Shown here: positions 18,650 to 26,853 of the stretch, piece by piece
How positions within the stretch are numbered: position 1 is the first letter of the stretch
How the letters are laid out: every line of letters starts with the position of its first letter
Origin: an uncultured Thermogutta sp.
GTDB taxonomy: Bacteria; Planctomycetota; Planctomycetia; Pirellulales; Thermoguttaceae
Direction of reading: 5' to 3'
Assembly: GCA_937128505.1 (NCBI GenBank)
Contig: CAKZMM010000024.1
Span: 1-45,076, forward strand
DNA length: 45,076 bases
The notes under the pieces: model-generated
What the model was told of the DNA's origin: nothing
Databases searched by the model: none
What the model saw: the letters and a program-made list of their open reading frames with translations, nothing else
Made by a program: the position numbers and the translations under genes

Positions 18650-18781
18650 ATGATCATGACGGCCGCACCTGAGCAAGCACGAAGCCCGGAGGGCGATCAG
18701 ATCCCCCGGCTGGGGTTTGACGACGAGCGTTCCGCTCCAAGCACATCGAACACCAGGTCAAAGCAGGTAGCCAGAAGATGA
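18650..18781 (+). CDS. Possible 43-residue ORF overlapping the RmlC-like gene
   Basis: A frame starting at ATG 18650 (with a second ATG at 18656 after AGGA) runs to TGA 18779-18781, sharing ATGA with the start of the next gene, the usual arrangement for translational coupling. The product is hydrophilic, Arg/Ser/Pro-rich and matches nothing I recognise. It may be a chance open frame or a coupling leader. Confidence 0.25.
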   Translation: MIMTAAPEQARSPEGDQIPRLGFDDERSAPSTSNTRSKQVARR

Positions 18782-19266
18782 CGGGCGGTCAGTTCATAGA
18801 CGGTGAGATTCACGGAGTTATTGTCAGAGAGCTTATCCTCCGTCGAGATGCCCGGGGTTGGCTGGTTGAGCTTTTCCGTGAGGACGAGCTGGATCAGTCC
18901 CTTCGGCCAGTCATGGCATACGTTAGTCAGACGTTGCCGGGAATTGTCCGCGGACCCCATGAGCATCGTGCTCAGGCAGATCATTTCGTCTTCCTAGGAA
19001 TCGGGCACTTTCGGCTTTACCTTTGGGATAATCGCCCAGATTCCCCCACGTTCAAAAAGCGTCAAATTCTGGAATTTGCGCCGGGTCAAGTATATGCCGT
19101 AGTAATTCCCCCAGGCGTCGTCCATGCCTACAAGAATGTGGGAACAGATCCCGGATTGATCTTCAATGGCCCCAACCGGCTGTACGCGGGTTGGGGGCGT
19201 CGGGCGCCCGTGGACGAAATCCGACACGAAGACCAGCCTGATAGCCCATTCCAAATTTGCGATTGA
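18778..19266 (+). CDS. dTDP-4-dehydrorhamnose 3,5-epimerase-like cupin
   Basis: This 162-residue protein has the RmlC cupin plan: RDARGWLVELFREDEL, then the active-site histidine region VRGPHEHRAQADHFVFLG, then LYLWDNRPDSPTFKK, then IPPGVVHAYKN, ending with a VDEIRHEDQP-type tail. True RmlC enzymes convert dTDP-4-keto-6-deoxyglucose to the rhamnose precursor. Here the usual RGLHYQ is RGPHEH and the protein is shorter than the usual 180 or so residues. It may act on another nucleotide sugar. The ATG at 18778 is fixed by an upstream in-frame stop at 18718 with no other start between. No other dTDP-rhamnose genes are in the window. Confidence 0.8.
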   Translation: MTGGQFIDGEIHGVIVRELILRRDARGWLVELFREDELDQSLRPVMAYVSQTLPGIVRGPHEHRAQADHFVFLGIGHFRLYLWDNRPDSPTFKKRQILEFAPGQVYAVVIPPGVVHAYKNVGTDPGLIFNGPNRLYAGWGRRAPVDEIRHEDQPDSPFQICD

Positions 19267-20307
19267 GCTTATGCTCCGCTTCCCAACGACTGGCTCGAAC
19301 TTACCGCCATTTGTGTGGCTAGTTCTATTACGGCTTCTATCACGGCAACGCTCGCGAGCCATGCCAGCCTCAAGCATGCATCGCTCTCTGGGCTAAATAA
19401 TTTGCCCCATCTTCTCAAGTTTTTCGCGCCGAATTTGCGCATTCTCCGTGTGGGCCAGGCCCGGCTGCCGGTCATGAATATCGCCGAGTATGAAACCGGT
19501 TATAAGTATCGCCGTGTATGAATATCGTGCCGCAGGAATCCCTTCAGCCCCGCTTTGGAACAAATCGGGTACCGGGTTCAGCGGTTCAGCGTTTGCCTAA
19601 AGAATTGACCTAGACAAAAAACTGGTTACTGACAAGAAAACCATATTTAAGCCGCCCTTCCGAGATTGCTAGCACGATGGGAGGATCGACAGCTATCCCG
19701 ACAAAAAACTAAGTGGGCAAATAAACTCCTTGAGGATTAATTCCGCCGTAACTTGAAAAAATTTACCTGATTTGGAACGGTGCAGCGCCGCTTATCACCG
19801 GGATAACGATGTTCTCCACTTCGAGCTCTGTCAGGAGAGGCTTAGCCATGTCGGCTCGTCAAATACTGATAGCGCCGCCATTTGTGAATACCGTTCGCGT
19901 AAAGCTGCTCTCCTTTCGATGGAAAGTTCGGCATAAGTTCGAGCGTGGGAAGTTTGGTTCAATCTTGGCATCGGGATTGCGCCTTCCCCATTATTCTGCA
20001 AGTTCAAGGTAGGCACTTTGGGGTGCATGGGTTGATTTTCGGCCAATTGGCGCTTTGGCGAATTGCGCAAAGCTTCTCCGTGGGCATCGCCCCGAAAACT
20101 CGTCAATAAATCCTCTGGTTTCGTCGAAGCTGTGCCAGCCTGTAACGGAAAAGTGATCTAAGTTTGAAGAGGGGTAGCGTTTGAAAAGGGGCAGCCCTGG
20201 TCAACAAGATGCGGGGAAAGATTTCACTTTTGAGCCGATTGTGCGGCCGGAGGATCCCCCGGTTACTGGGTAAGAAATCACAGCGATTTTCCGGAGCAAA
20301 ACCACCA
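19267..20307. other. 1 kb spacer without a recognisable gene
   Basis: Open frames here are short and lack motifs. Near 19478-19520 TATCGCCG with GTATGAA recurs, another small duplication. No promoter or terminator could be assigned. Confidence 0.45.
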
Positions 20308-21615
20308 ATGCCTTTTGTGGCCCGGATTATGGGAAATCGGGTTTTCAAGCGCAGTCCGGCACGGCCTCTGCGACTCGGAGGACTTTTTATCGCCCCGCGG
20401 ATTGGCCGGTTCGAGGTAGCCGTTGTAACAATCGAAGGCTCCCTAACCCAATGGCCGCCCCGGTTGGAGAGCGGCTTCGTCGCCGAGTTCGACAATGAAA
20501 AGAATTTCCCGTGGCGGGATCCTTGGCCAAGCGAAACCCCTTTAGCACCCCGTCAGTTTCTCAGTGGTTTATACGCCTTGCGGCATCAAGTGGCCGAGCG
20601 CGCCTCCGAGGTGGTACTAGATGCTCTGCGGCAATCGGGCCTTTCCCCGCAGCAAGTGGAAGCCATAGGCCTTCTGGACTATGCGGGTTGGAGCACCGGG
20701 GAAGGGGGCAGATGCATTTTCCTTGAGCTGTGCGATCCGGCCACTTTAGCATTGCGGTGTGGTTTACCGGTTGTTAGCGGTTTTGCGGAAAACGACTTGG
20801 CTGCCGGCGGACGTGGGGGGCCACTAACACCCGTACCACTTTGGTGGAAACTCGCGCAAAACGGTAAGAGGCGAATTCTACTGGATTTAGGGCGCTCGGT
20901 AAGCCTCATCTTTTTGCCCCCGAAGGACTCGGCCAACGGACCTGCGGAATTATTGGCTTTTCATGCAGGTCCGGGTACGGAGCTTCTTGATCGGCTTGCC
21001 ATCAAACTCACGGCAGGTCGGCAGCCGTTCGACCCTGGCGGCACTCTTGCCGTACAGGGCCAAAAAATCCCGGAGCTGCGTGAGAAATGGCTCAGCGATT
21101 CGATCATCCGTTCTCCCATTCCTCGATGGTATCCCGGCGGAGTGCCGGTCGATCGCTTCCTTTGCGAAGGTCTTCAGGCGGCTATCGAGAAAAATTGGTC
21201 CGTGCGGGATCTCCTGTGCACGGCGACCCATTTGGTAGCAGAAATTGCCGCTCGGGCAGTGGAAAAGGTCGCGGTGGCTCGCGGACCGTTAGACGAAGTG
21301 CTCATTACTGGCGGAGGTCAGAACAACGGCTTGCTTTTGGCCGAACTCACGAAATCTCTAGCTCCCTTGCCGCTGGTGCGGCTTTCCCCGAGTGAGGGCA
21401 GCGCCACACTTGGGGCACTTTCAGCAGCACTGCTCGCGGCTCTCTATTTGGAGCAACTCCCCGGCAATTGTCCCGCAATTACGGGTGCCGAAAGCCCTAA
21501 GATATTGGGACGACTTACCCTTTACGGCCGGCCGATCGAGCTGAAACACGTCAACCTGCCCCAAGGGAGCAATCACCTCCGCTGGATCACTCATTTCCGC
21601 CGCGCCGCCATTTGA
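20308..21615 (+). CDS. AnmK-like (anhydro-N-acetylmuramic acid kinase) protein, probably degenerate
   Basis: The middle and C-terminal parts follow the AnmK family, which phosphorylates anhydro-MurNAc during wall recycling: SGFAENDLAAGGRGGPLTPV matches the family's FRxxDxAxGGQGAPL block, HAGPGTELLD its DTGPGN block, and LITGGGQNNGLLLAEL its C-terminal nucleotide site. Key parts are changed. The N-terminal phosphate loop MSGTSLDG is replaced by IAPRIGRFEVAV, and the Asp of DTGPG, proposed as the catalytic base, is His in FHAGPG. The protein may be a pseudokinase or bind another ligand. The start is uncertain: ATG 20308 has GGAG eleven bases upstream, while 20209 and 20329 are possible. The product is about 435 residues, longer than the usual 370. 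Confidence 0.7.
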   Translation: MPFVARIMGNRVFKRSPARPLRLGGLFIAPRIGRFEVAVVTIEGSLTQWPPRLESGFVAEFDNEKNFPWRDPWPSETPLAPRQFLSGLYALRHQVAERASEVVLDALRQSGLSPQQVEAIGLLDYAGWSTGEGGRCIFLELCDPATLALRCGLPVVSGFAENDLAAGGRGGPLTPVPLWWKLAQNGKRRILLDLGRSVSLIFLPPKDSANGPAELLAFHAGPGTELLDRLAIKLTAGRQPFDPGGTLAVQGQKIPELREKWLSDSIIRSPIPRWYPGGVPVDRFLCEGLQAAIEKNWSVRDLLCTATHLVAEIAARAVEKVAVARGPLDEVLITGGGQNNGLLLAELTKSLAPLPLVRLSPSEGSATLGALSAALLAALYLEQLPGNCPAITGAESPKILGRLTLYGRPIELKHVNLPQGSNHLRWITHFRRAAI

Positions 21616-22375
21616 GGACCCCTGTTTGGATTGCTGCTAACGAGCGGACCGGCACCTTCTCCCCGAGAATGGCCATCTTTCACTGCTCCGGCCCCGCGCC
21701 TTTTCACTGGTCCAGCGCCACGGCCCCCGGTTCAAGGCCTGACAGATGATTTTCCGTCGCGGACGGGGACGCATCTGCCGATTTTCATCGAAAAAATTCA
21801 GATTTAAAGCGTGTTGGTTCAAACCAAGAGCGTGTTGGCCTAAACATCGCCTGGGGAACGGTAGGCAACGTAACCAGGCGAAGAATCGGAAACTTTGGAA
21901 GAATGGGTTAACTCAATCGATTTGAGAATCAGTATGCGTTAAAGATTTTGGGAAGATTTGGACGAGTGTTCCGATATTTAATCAAGGGAGTGGGCGGTTA
22001 GCCAGAAAAACCGGGAAGCTACCAAATTTCTCTTAACACATGAGCACGAACCGAATCTCTCGAAATACGAGCATTAACCGATCAACGGGGATTTTTTCGG
22101 ATTATCTAAAGACAAAATTTGGCAAGAGTCGGCCCCCTATCAGGGTAAAGGAACCCCTGTGGCAAACACGAAGGCGCTGGCCCGGCAAATTGGCCTTCCC
22201 ATAATGAGACTTAACGCTTGGCGAAGACGAAGGCGCCTGACAAGCGAATTCTCACAATAACCCCCTACAAGTTTTCTTTGTGAAAGGCCGTAGCCCTTGC
22301 GGAGATAGCGTGCTGCCAAATCGGACCTCCCCCTTTGGAAAAGCCCCTTTGGAAATAAAGAAAGAAAGGCCTTCT
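21616..22375. other. Spacer with small duplications
   Basis: No gene recognised. AGCGTGTTGG occurs twice around 21808-21840 with a TTGGTT-CA-AACCAA palindrome between. ACGAAGGCGC occurs twice about 60 bases apart (22168 and 22228 regions) with further matching bases on each side. Confidence 0.45.
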
Positions 22376-23524
22376 ATGGTCCATACGACAATTCCGCAAG
22401 CAAATAATTGGGGACGTCTTACTTTTGCCGACTTAGGAGTTTTACCGGGCAAAGATGGTGAACAAACAAGCGGAACCCACGCCTCGGACCGGCACCCGGT
22501 GGATCCGCAGCCTCGACCGCACTACTTCCTGGAAATCGCGGTAGGCGTGGGAAACACTCCTGGGGCATGGCGTCTGACGATTCGCGAATCGACCGGAGCC
22601 CTGGTTCTCATCGCCGAGGATGTGGAGCCGGATACCAGCGGGGAACGTCTGGAGCTTCTGACCCTGGTGCGCGGCTTGGAGGCCGTGGAAGGACCGGCGG
22701 ACATCACGATTCTGGATCCTAGCCCATACGTAGAGGAAGGAGTCCGATACGGAGTTCGGGAGTGGCGAGAGAATTCCTGGCTTTGGGAATGTTTTGGAAC
22801 AATGGTGCCGGTCAAAAACGCGGATCTCTGGCAACGCGTTGACCGCACGTCCCAATTCCACCGCTTGAAATGTCATTTTTCTTGGGCCAATTCGCGCGAC
22901 CAACTATCGGATCGAATTGAGCCTGGGTCTAGCAAGCACAATGTGTCCACAAAGAATAATCCGGACAAACTGAAGTCAGCTCTGCAAAATATGGCACGGG
23001 CCGCCAACGCGGAGCCGGTTCGCTCCAACTTCCAAACTGCTCTTTTTAAGGAAAGACAAAAGTTACTTCCCGCTAACCAGCCGACTCGCGAGCAGGTAGC
23101 TCGATCCTGCGTGAAGGGGAAAAGCCGGCCGGGTCGTCAAACTTTCCCATCCTCTCAGCCAGCTTCAGTTGAGGATGCTCCTGAGCATTCTACGGCCAAC
23201 TTTGAATGGTGGGGGCAGCTAACTTGGCCGGATAGGTGGCGTCTACATCGGAGAAATCACCGCGAAGCCTCAATGAGTCCCGAGGCTGCGGAATCAAACT
23301 TCGTACATGTCCCGCTGCAAGAGATTACCAGCACGGGCCCCGGTCGAAGTGGCAGCACCGCAAACGAGAACGGTAGATTGGGGATCCGGCGAGTTGCCCA
23401 GGTTTGGCAAAACGCTTGGAATTATTTTCTGCAAAAGATTACTCCCGAATTCTGGCGTTTTTGCAAGCCGGCACAGGTTACACATCCTCTCACTACGGGT
23501 TGCGAAAAAGCCACCGGTTGGTAA
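22376..23524 (+). CDS. RNase HI-fold protein with replaced catalytic residues and long tail
   Basis: Residues 48 to about 165 follow the RNase HI fold: HYFLEIAVGVGNTPGAWRL (first strands), ERLELLTLVRGLEAV (helix A with the conserved Glu), ITILDPSPYVEEGVRYGVREWRENSW, and PVKNADLWQRVD, the characteristic kN-x-DLW block. Two metal ligands are altered: the first Asp is Glu in FLEIAV, and the Asp of TDSxYV is Pro, with an Asp one residue earlier. The usual last segment with GHxGxxxNExAD is missing; after HRLKCHF the sequence turns into a 200-residue polar tail without motifs. It is probably not an ordinary RNase H. The ATG at 22376 was chosen because AAGG lies six bases upstream. It stands before glgB, 770 bases away. 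Confidence 0.65.
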   Translation: MVHTTIPQANNWGRLTFADLGVLPGKDGEQTSGTHASDRHPVDPQPRPHYFLEIAVGVGNTPGAWRLTIRESTGALVLIAEDVEPDTSGERLELLTLVRGLEAVEGPADITILDPSPYVEEGVRYGVREWRENSWLWECFGTMVPVKNADLWQRVDRTSQFHRLKCHFSWANSRDQLSDRIEPGSSKHNVSTKNNPDKLKSALQNMARAANAEPVRSNFQTALFKERQKLLPANQPTREQVARSCVKGKSRPGRQTFPSSQPASVEDAPEHSTANFEWWGQLTWPDRWRLHRRNHREASMSPEAAESNFVHVPLQEITSTGPGRSGSTANENGRLGIRRVAQVWQNAWNYFLQKITPEFWRFCKPAQVTHPLTTGCEKATGW

Positions 23525-24293
23525 ACGCCATGACCTATTGGGGTAAATTCTTCGCAGGAAGTCATGCTTTTGAAATTCCTGCTGGATTTGCCCAGCCGAA
23601 ACCGATCTTTGCCACTTGCACGGATTTATGAAAGTATCTTTAAAACCGCCAAATCCTTGCCCCCGAACTAGTGAGGGAACCGTTCCTAGACAAATTGGAC
23701 CAAAAAAGACAACACACCTATGAAGTCCTGCGAATTCCACGAACCGCGATTAACAGGCCGTCAAAAACTGTGATTGGGGCAACTCTTAACCGCTCCTTAT
23801 TTTGGCTGCGAAAGGAAACAAACTTTGAAACTTTAGCAAATAGATCAAGCTGATGCATGAACTAATCCGGGTATTTCGGGGAGGAGCATGTTTTTTCCGG
23901 GGGAGAAGGTGATAAGAGCTCAATGGTGCCCAGGATGGAGGGGATCTTGGTTGCCCGGCGGGCACATCGGTGGGTTCGCTTTTATCCCCGAAGCTGCCGG
24001 GCGATTTGACGCCGGTTAAGGACTCAAAAACTTATTTCGCCAAATTCCCGGATAAATTCCCGAAAGTTTCGCCAGATTCATTCAGAGTGATAGAACTTGG
24101 ATTCGAGGTGCAAATTGAGGTTCCATTTTCCGACATAATTCCTGGCCGATAGGTCCGGCCGAAGCGTGACGCCTTCCTAGTACCCAGTAACCACAACCTA
24201 TTCGAAATCATTTGCCGCCGTCTTGAAGTCCAAGTTGGAAGGATAGATAAATTAGCAAATCATTATCGATCTGGAAAATCAAGGAGGATACTC
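23525..24293. other. Spacer before glgB
   Basis: No recognisable gene; several short frames without motifs. Its last bases hold AAGGAGG (24281-24287), the ribosome binding site of glgB. Confidence 0.45.
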
Positions 24294-26564
24294 GTGCGGA
24301 CCAGCCTTCGTTTAACGGATGTAGCATCGTTAGTGGAGGGCCGACACGGTTCGCCGGAAATGGTTCTCGGCCCTCATTGGGCAAATGGCAACGGAAAAAA
24401 GGCGATATGTGTACGGAGCTTTTTGCCCGAGTGTACTCGGGCTTGGCTGATCTGCCCCGAAGGCCCGGCTTCCCCACGGCCGATGCGCCGGATCCACCCT
24501 TCGGGAATTTTTGAAGCTTTGTGTCCTGTTCCAAACGGTAAACCGGGGCTCGCCGAGGAAGAGAACTTGAGGTTGAATTACCGGATTCGGGTTATGGACG
24601 GGTCGGGCAAAGTCAAAACGCTGGATGATCCTTACCGATTTCCGCCGCTTTTGACAAGTTATGACCTTTATCTACTGAACGAAGGTACACATTGGCAATC
24701 GTACAACAAGTTGGGGGCTCAGATTCGCACCGTTGATGGCGTGAAAGGGGTGAATTTTGCGGTCTGGGCTCCTAATGCCACGAGTGTCAGCGTCATTGGT
24801 GATTTCAATGATTGGGATGGACGCCGCCACCCCATGCGGAAACATATCCCCGCCGGGTTTTGGGAGCTTTTTATCCCCGGCGTGCAAGAGGGTGCCATGT
24901 ATAAGTATCGTGTACGCTCTGGCGATATGGAGGTGGACAAGTCCGATCCCTACGGATTTGCCGCCGAAGTACCGCCGCGGACGGGGTCTATCATCGTGGA
25001 CTTATCCCGTTACACATGGCACGACGCGGAGTGGTTGGAGCGCCGCCGGCATACCAACTGGTTCGAACAACCCATCTCCCTCTACGAGGTTCATTTGGGC
25101 AGTTGGCGCCGTCCAAAGGACGATCCCTCTCGTTGGCTTAACTATCGGGAATTGGCCCATCAGTTGATCGATTATGTGAAGCACATGGGCTATACCCACA
25201 TCGAGTTACTGCCGTTGGGGGAACACCCTTTGTCGGCAAGTTGGGGGTACCAAACGGTCGGTTACTATGCAGTGACGTCGCGGTATGGTTCGCCTTTTGA
25301 CTTCATGTATTTCGTGGACCTCTGCCACCAAAATGGAATCGGCGTCATTCTGGATTGGGTACCAGCCCATTTCCCGCGGGATGGTCACGGGCTTAGGCGA
25401 TTTGACGGCACGGCGCTTTATGAGCACGAGGATCCACGTCAAGGGGAGCATCGCGATTGGGGAACCTTGATCTTCAATTACGGTCGCCACGAAGTGCGCA
25501 ACTTCTTGATCTCCAATGCTCTGTTTTGGTTCGATAAGTACCACGTCGATGGTCTCCGCATCGACGCCGTGGCTTCCATGCTTTATCTCGACTACAGTCG
25601 CCGCGACGGCGAATGGATTCCGAATGAATACGGCGGGCGAGAGAATCTCAAGGCGATCGCCTTTCTCAAGCTCCTTAACGAGCAGGTCCATGCCCAGTTC
25701 CCAGGGGTCCTCACTATAGCGGAAGAATCCACCGCTTGGCCTGCGGTATCGCGCCCCACCTACGTCGGCGGACTTGGGTTTAGCATGAAGTGGAACATGG
25801 GGTGGATGAATGACACCCGAAGCTACATGCGTCGGGATCCGATTCACCGGAAGTTCCACCACGATCAGTTGACCTTTAGTCTCATCTACGCTTTTCACGA
25901 GAATTTCGTCTTGCCGCTTTCGCATGACGAAGTTGTCCACGGTAAGGGGTCTTTGCTTGCGCAAATGCCGGGCGACCTTTGGCAGAAGTTCGCCAATCTG
26001 CGGCTACTTTATACATACATGTGGACGCATCCGGGGAAAAAACTCTTATTCATGGGCTCCGATTTTGCCCAATGGAATGAATGGGATTTTGACAGTCAAT
26101 TGCAGTGGGATCTCTTACGGTGGGAGACGCACCGCGGTGTCCAGAAGTGCGTGGCCGATCTGAACCGATTGATTCGGCAAGAGCCCGCCTTGCACGAATT
26201 GGATTTTGACGGACGAGGCTTCGAGTGGATTGACTGTCACAACTGGGCGGAAAGCACTTTAAGTTACCTCCGGCGAGCAAAGAATCCGCAGGATTATTTG
26301 ATCATTTGCTGCAACTTCACGCCCGTACCCCGGTTGCGACATCGAATTGGCGTCCCCGAGGAGCATTTCTTCCAAGAGATCTTCAATAGCGATTCGCAGT
26401 ATTACGGGGGAAGCAACCTAGGGAACTTTCCCGGCGTTGAGGCAGAGCCGATTCCCTGTCATGGTCGCCCGGCTTCGATGCAAATTGTTTTGCCGCCATT
26501 GGGAGCTGTGATTTTCAAACCCCGAGGTAAGCTGGATCAAAACCGCCGGTCCTACCACCCGTGA
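24294..26564 (+). CDS. glgB: 1,4-alpha-glucan (glycogen) branching enzyme
   Basis: It moves alpha-1,4 glucan chains to alpha-1,6 branch points during glycogen synthesis in the cytoplasm. The 756-residue length includes two N-terminal carbohydrate-binding modules, the second with [20 protein letters not shown] near residue 155. The GH13 barrel has [10 protein letters not shown] and [13 protein letters not shown]. The nucleophile Asp424 lies in [18 protein letters not shown], the acid Glu477 in [10 protein letters not shown], and the third acidic residue in [17 protein letters not shown] at 24294 has AAGGAGG six bases upstream. No other glycogen gene is in the window, so it is not in a glg operon here. 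Confidence 0.97.
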   Translation: MRTSLRLTDVASLVEGRHGSPEMVLGPHWANGNGKKAICVRSFLPECTRAWLICPEGPASPRPMRRIHPSGIFEALCPVPNGKPGLAEEENLRLNYRIRVMDGSGKVKTLDDPYRFPPLLTSYDLYLLNEGTHWQSYNKLGAQIRTVDGVKGVNFAVWAPNATSVSVIGDFNDWDGRRHPMRKHIPAGFWELFIPGVQEGAMYKYRVRSGDMEVDKSDPYGFAAEVPPRTGSIIVDLSRYTWHDAEWLERRRHTNWFEQPISLYEVHLGSWRRPKDDPSRWLNYRELAHQLIDYVKHMGYTHIELLPLGEHPLSASWGYQTVGYYAVTSRYGSPFDFMYFVDLCHQNGIGVILDWVPAHFPRDGHGLRRFDGTALYEHEDPRQGEHRDWGTLIFNYGRHEVRNFLISNALFWFDKYHVDGLRIDAVASMLYLDYSRRDGEWIPNEYGGRENLKAIAFLKLLNEQVHAQFPGVLTIAEESTAWPAVSRPTYVGGLGFSMKWNMGWMNDTRSYMRRDPIHRKFHHDQLTFSLIYAFHENFVLPLSHDEVVHGKGSLLAQMPGDLWQKFANLRLLYTYMWTHPGKKLLFMGSDFAQWNEWDFDSQLQWDLLRWETHRGVQKCVADLNRLIRQEPALHELDFDGRGFEWIDCHNWAESTLSYLRRAKNPQDYLIICCNFTPVPRLRHRIGVPEEHFFQEIFNSDSQYYGGSNLGNFPGVEAEPIPCHGRPASMQIVLPPLGAVIFKPRGKLDQNRRSYHP

Positions 26565-26585
26565 GCGGTGGAGGAGAGCACCGCT
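26564..26585 (+). terminator. Hairpin at the glgB stop codon
   Basis: AGCGGTG and CACCGCT form a perfect seven-base stem with an eight-base loop, starting on the last base of the glgB stop. A T-run (TTTCTGTTTTTTC) follows only about 20 bases later, so it is not a textbook rho-independent terminator. The convergent gene ends at 26854, and the 289-base spacer holds no other gene. Confidence 0.35.
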
Positions 26586-26853
26586 AACATAAGGCGCGGA
26601 TTTCTGTTTTTTCTCGCAAACGGGGTCATTGCTTCGGCGTGTTCGGCATCAACCGCGGCGAGTCGCAAGCGCGGGAAAATCAGACTTTCCCCAAACGAGA
26701 ACTCAGAGGAAATGATGTTCTTCAGGGGAGAGGGTACAACTTGGGAACAATTGACATTGGGGATCCGGAGTTTCAAGGCGGTTTATTGGCTGCAGGGTCA
26801 CAGGACGTCTGCGCCGGGCGTCTTCGCTCGACTTTTATTCCCGACTCATACCC

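Noticed and set aside
25206-25964. 252-codon minus-strand frame opposite glgB
   Set aside because: It lies wholly within the highly conserved glgB coding sequence, with no ribosome binding site or domain.
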